NCBI RefSeq assembly: GCF_932526225.1
Contig: NC_064048.1
Span: 12,467,665 to 12,531,664, forward strand
DNA length: 64,000 nt
Direction of reading: 5' to 3'
From: Nematostella vectensis
Taxonomy: Eukaryota; Cnidaria; Anthozoa; Actiniaria; Edwardsiidae
This document shows positions 10,211-22,345 of the stretch, piece by piece. Numbering within the stretch: the stretch's first letter is position 1; each line of letters starts with the position of its first letter. Under the pieces are notes generated by a model that worked only from the letters and a program-made list of their open reading frames with translations, was not told where the DNA came from and searched no databases. The translations under genes were made by a program, and so were the position numbers.

Positions 10211-11441
10211 AATGCTAAAGACCTTAAGGGAAGGGATGACGAGTGGTAAAGCAAAGGCCGTGACAAATTTTAAATATAAAGAAAAGGGCAACCCTGACAT
10301 GCTGGTTTCCATGGTTACCAGGTCATCATTGCTGTCGTCTGGGTTCTTGCTTTAATTGACTCATCCCCAAACCTCCACATCTACTAGTAAAATTGGTTGT
10401 CTCATGAACTGGGCCCCAATGCATCCCGACTCCCAAATAATCTACGTCTCCACCCAAATGGTTCTCTTCTATGCACTACCGCTAGTGGTCATGGGGGTTT
10501 TGTACTCCATCACTGTCCACAAGTCCACTGGGTGCGCCGTATCCCTAATGACGTGATCGCAGCCAATTAACGATTAGAACACAAGACAAAGGTGAATGTG
10601 TTGAAGATGTGCATCACGGTAGTGGTGACGTTTGCTCTGTTGTTGTTCCCCATCTACGTGTTACGAATCTGTATCACAACATTTGAGGTATGTCTATCTG
10701 TTATTCATTCACTCACTCATTTATCCACTCTTCGATTTATTCATTCATTCACTCACTTATTCATTCATTTATTACTTTATTCATTAATTCGCTTTAGTCG
10801 GTCACTGAATCACAAATCAGTTTCCAAACCAATTTTAAACCTTTATTTCGAGCGTGCACGCAACCGAAGACCTTTTTAAACGACGGCGCATTTGCCGTGT
10901 TTTGGAATTCTTACTTGGTGGAGAACGCGAGACCCGCTCGCCCTACCGCCCATCTGTCCCTCCCTATTTTTGTCCCTATGTCTTTCTGTCCTTTCATGTC
11001 TTTCCAACTGTTTGTCTGTCCGTCCGTTATTTTTTTTGTCTGTCCGTCTGTCTGTTTGGCTGTCCGTATGTCTGTCTGTCCGTCCATCAGTATGTCTGTC
11101 CGTATGTCTGCCGGTATGTCTGTCCGGATTTCTGTCTGTCCCGTTTGTCTGTCTGTGCGTTTGTCCGTCTGTCTCTTATAGATGATTGATACCAACAGGT
11201 GACAGAAGTTCTAGCAATGATCCCCAACACCTACTACGCCATCAACCCTGTTATCTACCTCCTGCTCAGCAAAGACTATAGCCGGGGCTTTATAGCTATC
11301 ATCAAACCGTTGGTCTCCCTGTGTCATGATCATCCATTCCCGGGCCTGGTGCGTGACGTCATGAGTGTGAGGAATACTACCGCGAATGCGCATGACAATG
11401 GTGTCCAAGCGCTGAGCCTCCAAACATTAGACCGGATATGA

Positions 11442-12925
11442 CGACACGAGCTTGAAATCACATACAAGAAAACGTTGCACACCTATTTCAATTGAGTTTG
11501 ATTATAAGAAAAATGGAAAAAAGTTTTTGTGTACCTTGTTTTCTTGTTTAAAACCGTTTTGTTTAGCTTCACTGAATGCTATATAAAGATACTTGTATCA
11601 TTCGGCAAGGCATTTGGCGTTTGCCATTTTCTTATATTCAACTCTAATTGAAAGGGTAAAGAGGATGTGACGTCAGATGCAGATAGAATAGAACGCCATC
11701 TCCGCAAAATATATAACATAATAATAATAAAAACAATAACAATGACAAGAATAATAACAATAATAAAAATGATAATGATAATAATAATAAAGACTTTATT
11801 TAAAGAGGAAGCACTTAATAGCGAATTGGCTAATAACCTTTAGGCCCTCACCTTAAAATATTACACACTAAAAATTCACAATTACACTTACTAAATATAC
11901 ATGATAAAAACATCGGAAATGAACAACAACAACAGCAATTTTTTATTTACATCGCAGTACAGAAAAATCCAATTGATACCCTTAATAATAATTCTATTAT
12001 CGTACTGAGTACTGGCTGCCGCAGGCCCGTTGCCAGGGGGGGGAGGGGGTTCGGGGCGTTGGAAGAACCCCCCACCCACCACTCTACTGGAAGCTCCGCT
12101 CTTATTTAGAAACTACTACAACTACCACTACGAGGTAGGATGAGCTACATTAGAGAAAATGATCCGCTTTATGGGTAAACGAACACGCCCGCTCAAAATC
12201 CTGGCTACGGGCCTGTACCGTAAATAGCTAATCGAGTCTGACGCCAACTAAAAGCTATCTGATGTCTACAATAGATAATAGCTATCTGATGTCTACAATA
12301 GATAATAAAATCCAACCGCCAACTAGAAGCCATCTCAGGCTAAGCCCTGTTATTATCATGCATCAATTGCAAGGCTTTCAATGCGAAAAAAATCTTCTCT
12401 CTTGAAAGGACGTCAGGAGTAGATACCCTCCTAGAACAGAGACTTGACAGGGACTAAATGCGTGTCTGTATCATACTCCACTTATCCGTGTCACAACTTT
12501 GATCTTTCGCGCTCTTTATTCCGTTATGATACTATTTCGCTATTATCAAAATGCAGGTCTTTTTGTGAGTAGGAGTACATTTACATTACATTTCTTGTGA
12601 TCTTGAGCAGAAAACAAAAGCCTAATGGATGTGTCGTCCCACACACGGCTAGACATGGTTCTTCTCCAGTGGTTTCCCCGGAGACCGGGAATGGAACCCC
12701 TGACGCCAGTGAAACCGATGGGCGTGGTTCCCTTAGAGCCCGGGGTCTCGCGGCAAACGAATCCAAAGTGCGAGAGAAATGATCGATGTGACACGTTCCG
12801 GTTCGTGGCGCCCTATATTCAAAGGTTGGCCTAAAGGCCCTCAAAATAGGGGGGGGGGGGGGGGTCTTTGAATGCTGATTCTTATAGCGATCCTTAAAAT
12901 AAGATGTCAGGTCCAGCCTGTCATA
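11442..12925. other. Convergent spacer between GPCR and NLR, unit A: no gene seen
   Basis: Besides the (AAT)n tract there are a G-run/C-run patch at 12035-12075, a small tandem repeat of TAGCTATCTGATGTCTACAA at 12254-12300, and a run of 18 G at 12849-12866. Short frames across 12546-12844 overlap each other on both strands and look accidental. I see no coding signal. Confidence 0.6.
11718..11793. repeat. Degenerate (AAT)n tract, unit A
   Basis: Interrupted AATAATAAC/AAT repeats about 75 bp long. The counterpart in unit B (37012-37143) is longer and much purer. Confidence 0.9.
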
Positions 12926-13196
12926 ACATCGTTATATTGAGGTTCTACTGTATTGCCGTATCGTTATATCGAGGTTTCACTGTATTGCCACATCGTTATA
13001 TCGAGGTTCCACTGTATTGCCGTATCGTTATATCGAGGTTCCACTGTATTGCCGTATCGTTATATCGAGGTTCCACTGTATTGCCGTATCGTTATATAGA
13101 GGTTCCATTGTATTGTGGTATCGTTATATCGAGGTTCCACTGTATTGCCGTATTGATATATCGATGTTCCACTGTATTGCCGTATCGTTGTATCGA
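12926..13196. repeat. 32-bp minisatellite built on a TIR-like motif, unit A
   Basis: About eight contiguous units of 32 bp containing TCGTTATATCGAGGTTCCAC followed by TGTATTGCCGTA. There are no spacers. The motif, read in reverse, is close to the outer ends I know from pogo/Tigger-type transposons (CAGTGGAACCTCGATATAAC), so the unit may derive from such an end. Unit B has about 20 units. Confidence 0.85.
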
Positions 13197-13201
13197 GGCA
13201 C

Positions 13202-13519
13202 AGGCTTACCAACCTCTCAGTCAGTCTCCAGTAAATCCCAGTAACTAGCTCGAATATTTTTACCAACCTCTCAGTCAGTCTCCAGTAAATCCCAGTAACT
13301 AGCTCGAATATTTTTAACGCGCAATCCCTCAACTGCTTAAACGTTAGAAATACCGCTTATTCTAAATAAATACACATCACAAAGCAACGAGAGTTTTTTG
13401 TGACCTTTATTCTAGGATATAAGACAGTTATAGGACAATTACAGGATGTGATCAATCGTGAAAATATTCGAGCTAGTCACTGGGATTGACTGGAGACTGA
13501 CTGAGAGGTTGGTAAGCCT
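13202..13519. mobile_element. Palindromic MITE-like element, unit A
   Basis: The left arm begins AGGCTTACCAACCTCTCAGT and ends CTAGCTCGAATATTTT; the right arm at 13461-13519 is its inverse, from AAAATATTCGAGCTAG to GGTTGGTAAGCCT. Here most of the left arm (about 56 bp) is duplicated in tandem (13205-13258 and 13260-13313). It sits inside the 32-bp array: TATCGAGGCAC lies to the left and GATAGAGGTTCCACTG to the right. The middle is AT-rich and non-coding. Confidence 0.8.
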
Positions 13520-16162
13520 GTGATAGAGGTTCCACTGTGTTGGCATAGAAGTCCAGTCTGAATAATTAGGCGGTACATTGCTGATGAGATATGGAATCAC
13601 ATTTCGAGGGCGCCAATAGTTGCTTGACGCCTTCTTTTATCTATAACATCTCTAATATAACCATTATGAGAACAAACCTCTAGCTCAGTGTTATAATAAA
13701 GCATGTCGGCGAGAGCAGCAGCACCAACGGCTCTGATGCCATAAGTATGAAGATGGAGTTTCTTGAGTGTAGAATTTGTCATCAAAGCGTTAGCTATAGC
13801 TATTGCACCCTCGTCTCCGATATTACTTTCATATAGATGGAGTTCCTTGAGTGTAGAATTTGTCATCAAAGCCTCAGCTATAGCTTTTGCACCCTCGTCT
13901 CCGATGTAATTACCTTCAAGATCGAGTTTCTTGAGGGTAGAATTTGTCATCAAAGCGTTAGCTATAGCTATTGCACCCTCGTCTCCGATTTGATAAAGGC
14001 ATAATCTGAATGTTTCTAGCAACTGGTTCTTGGAAAGCATCTCTGCAATTGCAATAGCACCTTTGCTTGATATCTGATTCGACGAAAGATCTAAACCGAT
14101 CAGTGATGGTTTGTGTAGCTGTGTCCTGGCGAGAGCAGCTATACCTTCATCATCAAATTTACTGTGTCTCATGTTCAATTGTTTTGTTTTCTGAAAACAA
14201 ATCTGCAACATCAGAATCCATGGCAATATTATAAAGGTCCAATCTCTTAATTGATGTATTTTCCTTTAATGCCTCGATAATCAAACCAGTATCAGTATAA
14301 TACTCTTCGCTAGAAAGGTGTAACGCCTTTATGGAGTTATTTGCAGAGAGAGCCCTCGCAAAGTAACTCCACGCATCATGAGTTAGGCTACGACTAATCT
14401 CCAGATTCAGCTCTTCTATCAATGAACGGTGTTCTATTGTCTCTGCAAGTTTAATCAGCAACTCATCAGAAGTAACTTTCATATTGAGGCTCAATCTCAT
14501 TAATGACGTGCTTTTGTTTATTGCATCAAGTACATCACACATAACATCGCCGTCAATCCGGAATTCGCTCAAATCGAGTGTTTCTATAACCTTGTTTTGT
14601 GATATCATATCCTTAATCACCTCATGCTCGTTGAAATAACGAAGACCATAACAAAGCTTCAGGGTCTTGATCGCCTGGTTTCCTGCTATGACTCTAGCGA
14701 TACCTGCCACATCCCGAGATGTCACGCATTTTATTTCAAGCTCATCCAAAATCGTATTGCTAGAAAGCATTTCCGCAAATGCCATAATGGAATCATCAGG
14801 GACTGAAAACCCAGTAAGCTCCAGGATCTTTACAGATTTGTTGTGTCGAAGACCATTGAAGACCCCGCCAATCAGGCTTTTTGGATAGCAAACTAACCTT
14901 TCTATGACATTGTTATGTGAGAGAAAATCTGCCAACGCATCATTAACAGGTGCGATGTCATCGGCGATGTTTTTGGGAAAGCTCAATCATAGAGGCCAAA
15001 TCATACGCTAATACATCGCGAAAAACAACTACATTCAAGTCACCTTCTGCCAAGCGATTCGCAATAAATAAAGCCGCCAAGTAATCTTGTAGGGATTTAT
15101 GTACAAAAGAAAACGTGACTTCGGTACATCGGATCTTCTTTGCTGCTTTGTTCTTGAACAGTATGCCCAGGTCAGCAAGAAATTGTGGTAATTCCTTTGC
15201 CGTAAAACATAGCTTTTCTTCCAAAAGTGCTTTGTAAGCGTACTTTCCCAACAGTAAGAGATGCTCATGCATCCAGCTTTCAAGTTCACACTCCTTGACG
15301 TCTAGGCCTTTAGTAGCCTTGTACCTTCTACCGATGCAGAAAAAGATATCTTTGTACAACGTGGTGATATCTATGCTTGTCTGTGAAGTGAAACGCTCTC
15401 TGTTGTCATCAAAGGCCAAGCAAAGCATAGCAGTATTGAGGGGGTTACATACAAAGTCAAGCAAGGAACTGTCTCCAAAAATATTGGTAACGTTATATTC
15501 AATTAAAAGGTTCCACAGCTGATCGGCAGATTTAGAAGATGAGAAGTAGTCCTTGATAAACTGTTTAGCATTGCTCAAATCCCATCCCTTTATTTCAAGT
15601 GTCCTGTCAAAACAGTTTTTCAACTCTTGCGGTATCTGATTCATGCGACTAGTGACAATGACATAGCATTGTTTTAGCACTTTCTTAGCATTGATTATCA
15701 TATCAAGTGGTCCCTTTGAAGAACTCGGGAGTTCGTCGTACCCATCGAGAACAAAAGCGATGTGCTCTTCATTGTCACCGATGTATCTGATGATTCTCTC
15801 CTGGTTCCCTTCTGAATAATTATCGGGGATCGCATGAAGGATAACATCTTTCCAGTCGCTGACATCTACTAAATCACGACATTGCAGCAACAATACGACT
15901 TTGATGTCTTCCGGAAAGGATGAATCTAAAATAAGAAAACGTCGACACATCAGACTCGACAAATACCTAATCTAAATAAAAAAAATAAAAATTGCTTACC
16001 CTCTAATTAAAATTTCAAGGTAAAAAAGTGCAGGTATTTCTGAAAAGTTCTTAGAATTCAAATGAAGACGTTAACAGTCTTTAGAGGAAGGGAGCGAAAA
16101 TTGGGGGGAGGGGTGGGTAGTGGTTTCAGGGGAAGGGTACTTGGTTGTTTCAAATTCTTAAG

Positions 16163-16925
16163 CGGGGGATAAAAGTGCTTGCTTTTAAACCTAAAATTAT
16201 GATATTCGATAATGATAAACAATCTAGTTTGAGCCTTGAGTGTAAAAATTTTGTCAAGTATCTCGGCATGCTTCTTGATGAGAATCTCTCCTTTAAAAAT
16301 CATATAAATCAAGTTACAACTAAAATAAGTAAAACAGTTGGACTTACCGCAAAAATTAGGCATTTTCTTCCACGCAAAATATTTTTTACAAATATACAAG
16401 TCCCTAATTGTGTCATATATATCTTACGCAATATCAGTTTGGGGATCGTCTGACAAATGTCATACGAATAAAATTCTTTTATTGCAAAAGCGAGCTCTGC
16501 GATTCATATACGTTGCAGAAAGACGAGACCATGCAGTCCCGCTCTTCCTTGATGCAGATATTCTACAGATAAATTTTCTTTATTTCGAAAATATATGCAA
16601 CCTAATGCATGATGTTCGAAATTGTAAAGCACCTAGGAACATCAAACTTTTCATGGATACTAAAAAAGGTTCATTTATATAACACTAGATCATTGACATC
16701 TAATAATTTTTATATTAAACATGCAAAACTCCAGCTCCAATACAAATCATTTTCCAGGCTTGACGCAAGGCTATGAAATGAGTTACCAGCTTCCCTAAAA
16801 GAAAATGGCAAAAAAGCACTCAAAACGAAATTACACAAAAAAACTCCTTGAAGTCTTAAAGCAAATTGATGACTACGTTGATATCTACCATATAAGCAAG
16901 CTATTCAAGCTCGATAGGGCAATTT
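16163..16925 (+). mobile_element. Non-LTR retrotransposon RT C-terminal fragment, unit A
   Basis: Lies inside NLR intron 2 on the opposite strand. Frames give FVKYLGMLLDENLSFKNHIN, then SYISYAISVWGSSDKCHTNK, ILLLQKRALRFIYVAERRDH and, further on, the LW-ELPASL motif near 16770, the usual order at the C-terminal end of CR1/L2/jockey-type reverse transcriptases. At least two frame changes and a stop break it. The catalytic core is absent. Confidence 0.75.
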
Positions 16926-17635
16926 CAACGTAGGATACTGTTTTTATGACTAATGAACAACTTTGATATATTCCTCCAACAAACATTGCTCTTTACAGGA
17001 AAACTAAACTCCTCTCATTTTTTTATGTTCTATGTACCTGTTCGTCTCGTTCGTCTTGTGTCTATTATTTCTGAAAATGTTGTAACTATAATTGCAACTA
17101 TTATTGTTACTTTTATTTGAGCTGAACCCGCCTAGATTAGCCAGTTCCATTAGCGGGTGAGCATGTAAAAGAAAAACAAATGTGTTTATGTACAATAAAG
17201 TTCAAGTTCAAAGATTTCACGTATGGGATTTTAAACTAATTAATTGTCCGTTGCATATGTACCGCTAGAAACTCGATAGCACAAGTGGAAAAAATATCGG
17301 TGACTACAATTCAGCTAAAATATTAACTGTCTAGAGTTATAGAAATAATAAGAAAAGGCAGCCAGTAATAGACATTTCTTTCTTTGTTTGTTTTAATGCG
17401 CGAATGATGCACTTCACAATATGGTGGGTGTTGGGTGGGATAGGGTGCGTTTCGGTGTGGTACGAGGCGTTGGGCGGGAAGTGGTGTAGAGCGAAATAAT
17501 AAAACATGATGAGTTGGGGTGTTGTGGGTGTGGTTCGGTGGGTGTTGAGGGTTTGGATGGGATGTGGTTGGGTTTGCTTATCCGTTATCCCTTGGTTGAA
17601 ATCAATCGGCCAAGGTACAAGAAAAAGGCCATTCC

Positions 17636-17806
17636 ATCTATAAATATGCGCGCGCTAACCATTACCTACTTTCACTTCCACCTACCTCAACTACCGGCAT
17701 GCAGCGCGCACTTCGTTTGAAGATGTAGGCTTGAAAAAGCGCTGCATTCTTGTAGTTGAGGTAGGTGTATATGGTTATGCGCGCGCACTTATAGCTAAAA
17801 TGGCCT
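17636..17806. mobile_element. Palindromic repeat with GCGCGCGC near both ends, unit A
   Basis: The left side, ATATGCGCGCGCTAACCATT then CACCTACCTCAACTAC, is mirrored by GTAGTTGAGGTAGGTG then GGTTATGCGCGCGCACTTAT. The two arms are each about 55 bp with mismatches, around a centre of about 50 bp that itself holds GCAGCGCGC/GCGCTGC. A MITE or the remains of one is likely. Confidence 0.65.
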
Positions 17807-17942
17807 ATTTTTACCAAGCAATAGGGAGCAATACCGAAGATACTGAAGATACATTTAGAAGATACTGGGGGCACAGATACGACCCCGCTGGACCTCACTG
17901 GGTCACCCCCAGTAACCCGCCCCAGGTTGACATGGAGTGAAA

Positions 17943-19172
17943 TGAGGTTGGTATGTGGTGAGATGGGTGTTGTGAGTTGGTTTGTGGTGAGATGGGTGTT
18001 GTGAGTTGGTTTGTGGTGAGATGGGTGTTGTGAGTTGGTATGTGGTGAGATGGGTGTTGTGAGTTGGTTTGTGGTGAGATGGGTGTTGTGAGTTGGTATG
18101 TGGTGAGATGGGTGTTGTGAGTTGGTTTGTGGTGAGAGGGGTGTTGTGAGTTGGTTTGTGGTGAAATGGATGTCGTAATTTGGTTTGTGGTAAGGTGGGT
18201 GTTGTGAGTTTGTTTGTGGTGAGATGGGTGTTGTGAGTTGGTTTGTGGTGGGGTGTGTGTTGTGTTATTGTGGTGAGGTGGGTGTTGTGAGTTGGTTTGT
18301 GGTGTGATGGGTGTTGTAAGTTGGTTTGTGTTAGGATGGGTGTTGTGAGTTGCTTTGTGGTGGAGTGGGTGTTGTGAGTTGGTTTGTGGTGTGATGGGTG
18401 TTGTAAGTTGGTTTGTGTTAGGATGGGTGTTGTGAGTTGCTTTGTGGTGGAGTGGGTGTTGTGAGTTGGTTTGTGGTGAGGTGGATGTTGTGAGTTGGCT
18501 TGTGGTGAAGTGGGTGTTGTGAGTTGGTCTGTGGTGAGATGGGTGTTGTGAGTTGGTTTGTGGTGTGATGGGTGTTGTAAGTTGGTTTGTGGTGAGATGG
18601 GTGTTGTGAGTTGGTTAGTGGTGAGGTGGGTGTTGTGTTATTGTGGTGAGGTGGGTGTTGTGAGTTGGTTTGTGGTAGGATGGGTGTTGTGAGTTGGTTT
18701 GTGGTGAGGTGGGTGTTGTGAGTTGGATTGTGGTGAAGTGGGTGTTGTGAGTTGGTTTGTGGTGAGGTGGATGTTGTGAGTTGGCTTGTGGTGAAGTGTG
18801 TGTTGTGAGTTGGTTTGTGGTGAGATGGGTGTTGTGAGTTGGTTTGTGGTGAAGTGGGTGTTGTAAGTTGGTATGTGGTGAGGTGGGTGTTGTGAGTTGG
18901 TTTGTGGTGAGATGGGTGTTGTGAGTTGGTTTGTAGTGAGATAGGTGTTGTGAGTTGGTTTGTGGCGAGGTGGGTGTTGTGAGTTGGTTTGTGGCGAGGT
19001 GGGTGTTGTGAGTTGGTATGTGGTGAAGTGGGTGTTGTGAGTTGGTTTGTGGCGAGGTGGGTGTTGTGAGTTGGTTTGTGGTGAGGTGGGTGTTGTGTTA
19101 TTGTGGTGAGGTGTGTTTTGTGAGTTGGTTTGTGGTGAGATGGGTGTTGTGAAATGGGTTGTGGTGGGGTGG
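17943..19172. repeat. 29-bp minisatellite in NLR intron 2, unit A (about 42 units)
   Basis: Unit on +: GGTGAGATGGGTGTTGTGAG then TTGGTTTGT. Variants alternate GAGATGG, GAGGTGG, GAAGTGG and GTGATGG. A distinct unit with GTTGTGTTATTGTGGTGAGG marks longer-period structure. The array ends about 100 bp before NLR exon 2. Confidence 0.95.
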
Positions 19173-21956
19173 GTGGTAAATGATGGCTTTTCCTGTTGAT
19201 AAAGCTATTCCAGTATTGTAGGGAAAGGGTATTTTAGAAGCTTGAGTAAGGTTATTTTTGTTACATACCGCATGGTTCTGAGTTCTGGAGAAGTGCCCAG
19301 GAGTTGACGAGCTTCTTACAGAACGACGTTTTTCCAACTCCAGGGTTCCCTTCAAGGAGGACTCTGCCGGTTTTCCTTCTTGGCCCTGACTCAAACAACT
19401 TCCTTATTTCCACCTTTGAGCCGTCTTTAGCAGTAATGTTAGGCTCTTTGTACATTTTTTCGAGAGAAAAATGAGGTTCGAACTCAAGCCAGGGCAGCGG
19501 GGTGATTTGCGAGGCATCTTTAGATGTGTACTCTTCTATTAGACAGCTCCTCCACCTATTTACCACTGAAGAAAGAAAACGTACATAATGATATGGCAAG
19601 GAAATTTGAAATATATGTTATAGAGACAAATACCGTAACTACGTTAATTTGGCATTAGAAAAATGTTTATCACTTCTGCTTTGTCTCCATAGGAAGATGA
19701 AGCTGTGACTGGAAGTATGACAAGCTTCGCAAATTTTGGTCTTTGGTAGAATATGCATGTGCGCAGTGGGGGGAGGGGTTTGTGATGGTGCGGGGGAAGG
19801 GGGGGAACGGTCGAAAGGGATGACTGAAGCTCCATTATCCTTCTTCACTTAAATGCGAATACAGGTACCTGTGATAACTTTGTAGTACGCAGCCCACAAC
19901 ATTTATGATAATCTTGCAACCTTTCAATATAACATGTATAATAATGATTTTCTTTACATTGTAATATAATTATTTTTGTGTTATCCTTCTCCTCACCACT
20001 ATTCCCTTTGTAAATGGAGGAAGACACGAAAATTGACGCCCCCCCCCCCCAATGATTTCCCCTGAAATCAAACAAATACCAAATACCAAATATATAACAA
20101 AATCTGCGCGAGCGCTGTAAAATACAACGCGATGCGCAACGATGTCCCCTTTTCCAGTGCTCTACTATGCAAACAGTTAGGATAGAAGTAGAATACGGAA
20201 AGCTGGATACAGCATCACCTACATTATCTGTACTTTTGCAGGATCGTCCTGCTCAGCAAGTCACTTCTAGATGACCACGTACCTTTCTCCTGTTTTGCAA
20301 ACTCGACCCTTTCAGCCTCATCAAGGTCTTTGTTCGTCACATCATCGAGCTTTTGGCAGACTTCGTGGATGGATCTGATCACCTCTTCTCTCACACTCTG
20401 CTCTAAATCCCGGATCTCCTTGCTGATACTCTTCTCTGAATCCTGGATCACCTTGCTGATACTCTTCTCTGAATCCTGGATCACCTTGCTGATACTCTTC
20501 TCCGAATCCTGGATTTCCTTGCTAACACTCTGAACTACAACATTCCCCACGTCTCGTATTTCTCGGAGCAAGTCAACATCCGCCTTCTTCCATTCTTCAA
20601 ATAATGCTGCGTAGTCGGTAGCTCCTGATCGGCGTGTCTTAAGTTTGTCTATTTCATCTGCACTGATGCCCAGAGCGATGAGAGGGAGAGATATCTTTGT
20701 CCAGTAGTCTTCAAACTCGACATCTTTAAAAGCTGCAGCATTGATATGCCCATATAGCTCATTCCTGTAGAACTTGATTCTAACAAGGTTTGCTTCAAGA
20801 GAGTTATCGGTCGTGTTCGGCAATGTATCCCACCCTGTAGCAGGAGGCGACAGGGAGGGACAAATGCTCCTCAAGAGGACAAAAAGAAGAGTGATGTCAA
20901 AATCCTGTAGGCTTGGTGATCCAGTGAATGGGTATAGTTTATACCACTGACTATCATAGAGTATCTTCTTTTTGCCTCTTGGAGGTTTCCATAAGTCACA
21001 CAGGGTTGTTTCGTAGCGTTTCAAGGAAGCACTAAGGGAAGGGTGGAGCCGACTGAACACGCTTCTAAGCGCTTCTGTTCCTCCATCAATGAGAAGACGC
21101 GAGAGTCTTGAGAAGTTCTCTGACTCTTTATTGATTGGGAACCTGCCTGCCATCAGAGCGACGGCTGCAAGAAAGAGGTTTGGGTAATGGTTAATAAAAT
21201 ATCAAAATACTTCACATTATCAGATGTGTGACCAGATTGATGAATTATCTAATAGTAATTTTCATGTTGTGCGATTTGAAATCTCCGCATTTTGAGCCGT
21301 CGTCGGAAACCCAGGGGTATTTCCAAGCCAAACTCTCCGAATTCTTTAATCTCGCGAATTCCTTACCAAATGTTAATAGATTCTTGAATAAAAAAAGATT
21401 AAAATGGTAAAAAATTATAAAAAAAGAAAAAATACAAATACATTTAAATTAGTTTCTATTCATAATACTTGGTTTCAATTACATGCAATCTCTGTCGTTC
21501 TCATTATGAGTATAAATAATTTTGCTGTTGCTGTTTTTATTGACAGTACTATTACCTTTAAAAAGCCGCAAAATGATCTTCCCTCACATGATGAATTGTT
21601 GACTCCGCTGATTCAATTGACTATGGCATTTGACGTGGACATATTAAGGGAGTAGCAACACCTAATGTCTAGCAGTGCCCCAGATCTTAGATAGTGAAAA
21701 CACAATGTATCTGTAATGTAAACGCTGTATTAAACATGATGTAGCTGTAATGTAAACGCTATGTTAAACACAATATAAATGTAACGCTATGTTAAACACA
21801 ATATAAATGTAATGCTATGTCAAACAGAAATCTTCCTGTTATGTAAATGCTATGTTAGTCAACATGTACCTGTAATATAAACGCTCTGTTTTAGCGCAAA
21901 AAATATATACACATATATCTTGGTTTGTAGGAAAAAAACACGCGAACTACCGTTTC

Positions 21957-22005
21957 ATCTCTACAAGCCTGTTTCGTGGTTGCCCACGCCCACTCATCAG
22001 GAGAT
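21957..22005 (-). ncRNA. Hammerhead ribozyme, type I, unit A (loop II enlarged)
   Basis: Read on -: stem I ATCTC, core CTGATGA, stem II GTGG, loop GCGTGGGCAA, CCAC, core GAA, stem III ACA, loop GGCT, TGT, cleavage-site A, and stem I GAGAT. All invariant core positions are present. Against the unit B copy, loop II carries six extra bases (GCGTGG), which could pair in an alternative register. It lies about 110 bp downstream of a Penelope-like coding end on the same strand, as expected for this family. Confidence 0.85.
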
Positions 22006-22116
22006 TTATTAAGAATATATTACTATCATCACTTATATACTATCTATATAAAAAATTTACATAAAAATAGGGCACGAAATTTGAATGGCTAGGTTGCTAT
22101 GATGAAATTGAATAAT

Positions 22117-22345
22117 TCAGCTGTTGCATAACAAGGCTTTGTTCCTGTGGCGGCACAAAGATACTTGCTCATTACGCTTGTTTAAGGTTGATAAGCTTGG
22201 GTTGGCGAATAATGATCAGTTTTTCTTTGAGGCAGTAATTACATCTTTTACTAGAGCTGCTGTAGGCCGAGTGGGATGACAGGATTTTCCATGAAATAAA
22301 GTGTTTGATGTTGTCTTTGAGGCTCCTGCTTTTTGCGGGACTGCT
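22117..22345 (-). mobile_element. Penelope-like element, C-terminal (GIY-YIG end) fragment, unit A
   Basis: On - the frame gives SLKDNIKHFISWKILSSHSA, then KRCNYCLKEKLII and, after a one-base frame change, a segment with LNKRNE and CRHRNKALL before the stop at 22117. This Cys-x2-Cys ... Cys-Arg-His pattern is the end of the GIY-YIG endonuclease part of Penelope-like retroelements as I know them from corals. The reverse transcriptase and the catalytic GIY-YIG residues are missing. The hammerhead downstream supports the assignment. Confidence 0.65.

Larger units (their letters stand above)
8632..11441 (+). pseudogene. Rhodopsin-class GPCR, unit A copy (broken)
   Basis: Four exons: 8632-8822, 9254-about 9507, 10322-10687, 11199-11441. 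Exon 1 carries TM1 (VLLIVIMLTVLIENSLFINV) and ends at TCCAG|GTAAGG. Exon 2 has TM2 (NYLIVNLAVSELV), the TM3 cysteine and DRF in place of DRY. Exon 4 has TM7 with intact NPVIY. Breaks: exon 2 stops right after DRFFGV, running into minisatellite DNA, so its last 13 or so codons and donor are lost; exon 3 lost about 19 bp and reads TAG after LHIY; CACAAGTCCACTGG carries an indel; CAATCAGCG became CAATTAACG with a new stop. Related receptors bind peptides or amines; the ligand is unknown. The 14-C run in exon 1 encodes a proline tract. Confidence 0.8.
13597..21153 (-). pseudogene. HEPN-NACHT-LRR (NLR) gene, unit A copy, broken in exon 3
   Basis: Exon 1 is 20283-21153 (290 codons + 1 nt; donor AAAG|GTACGT), exon 2 is 19269-19565 (acceptor CTTTCTTCAG, donor GCG|GTATGT), exon 3 runs from 15926 (acceptor CTTATTTTAG). 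Exons 1 and 2 are intact: HEPN motif RNELYGH at residues 130-136, four 11-residue coil repeats at about 209-252, and Walker A GNPGVGKT. Exon 3 has Walker B FVLDGYDEL and VIVTSR, then loses about 440 bp at 14985 (against unit B 40590-41030), changing frame and stopping at 14958 after ASMIELSQKHRR. The LRR part is split again near 14190. A transcript could still give a HEPN-NACHT protein without LRRs. Confidence 0.85.

Noticed and set aside
10854-11195. Three overlapping Cys/Leu/Ser/Val-rich frames of about 95-111 codons
   Set aside because: They arise from a degenerate TGTCTGTCCG repeat in GPCR intron 3.
12546-12844. Short frames on both strands near AGACCGGGAATGGAACCCC as a gene
   Set aside because: Four frames overlap, none is conserved in frame in unit B (37990-38150).
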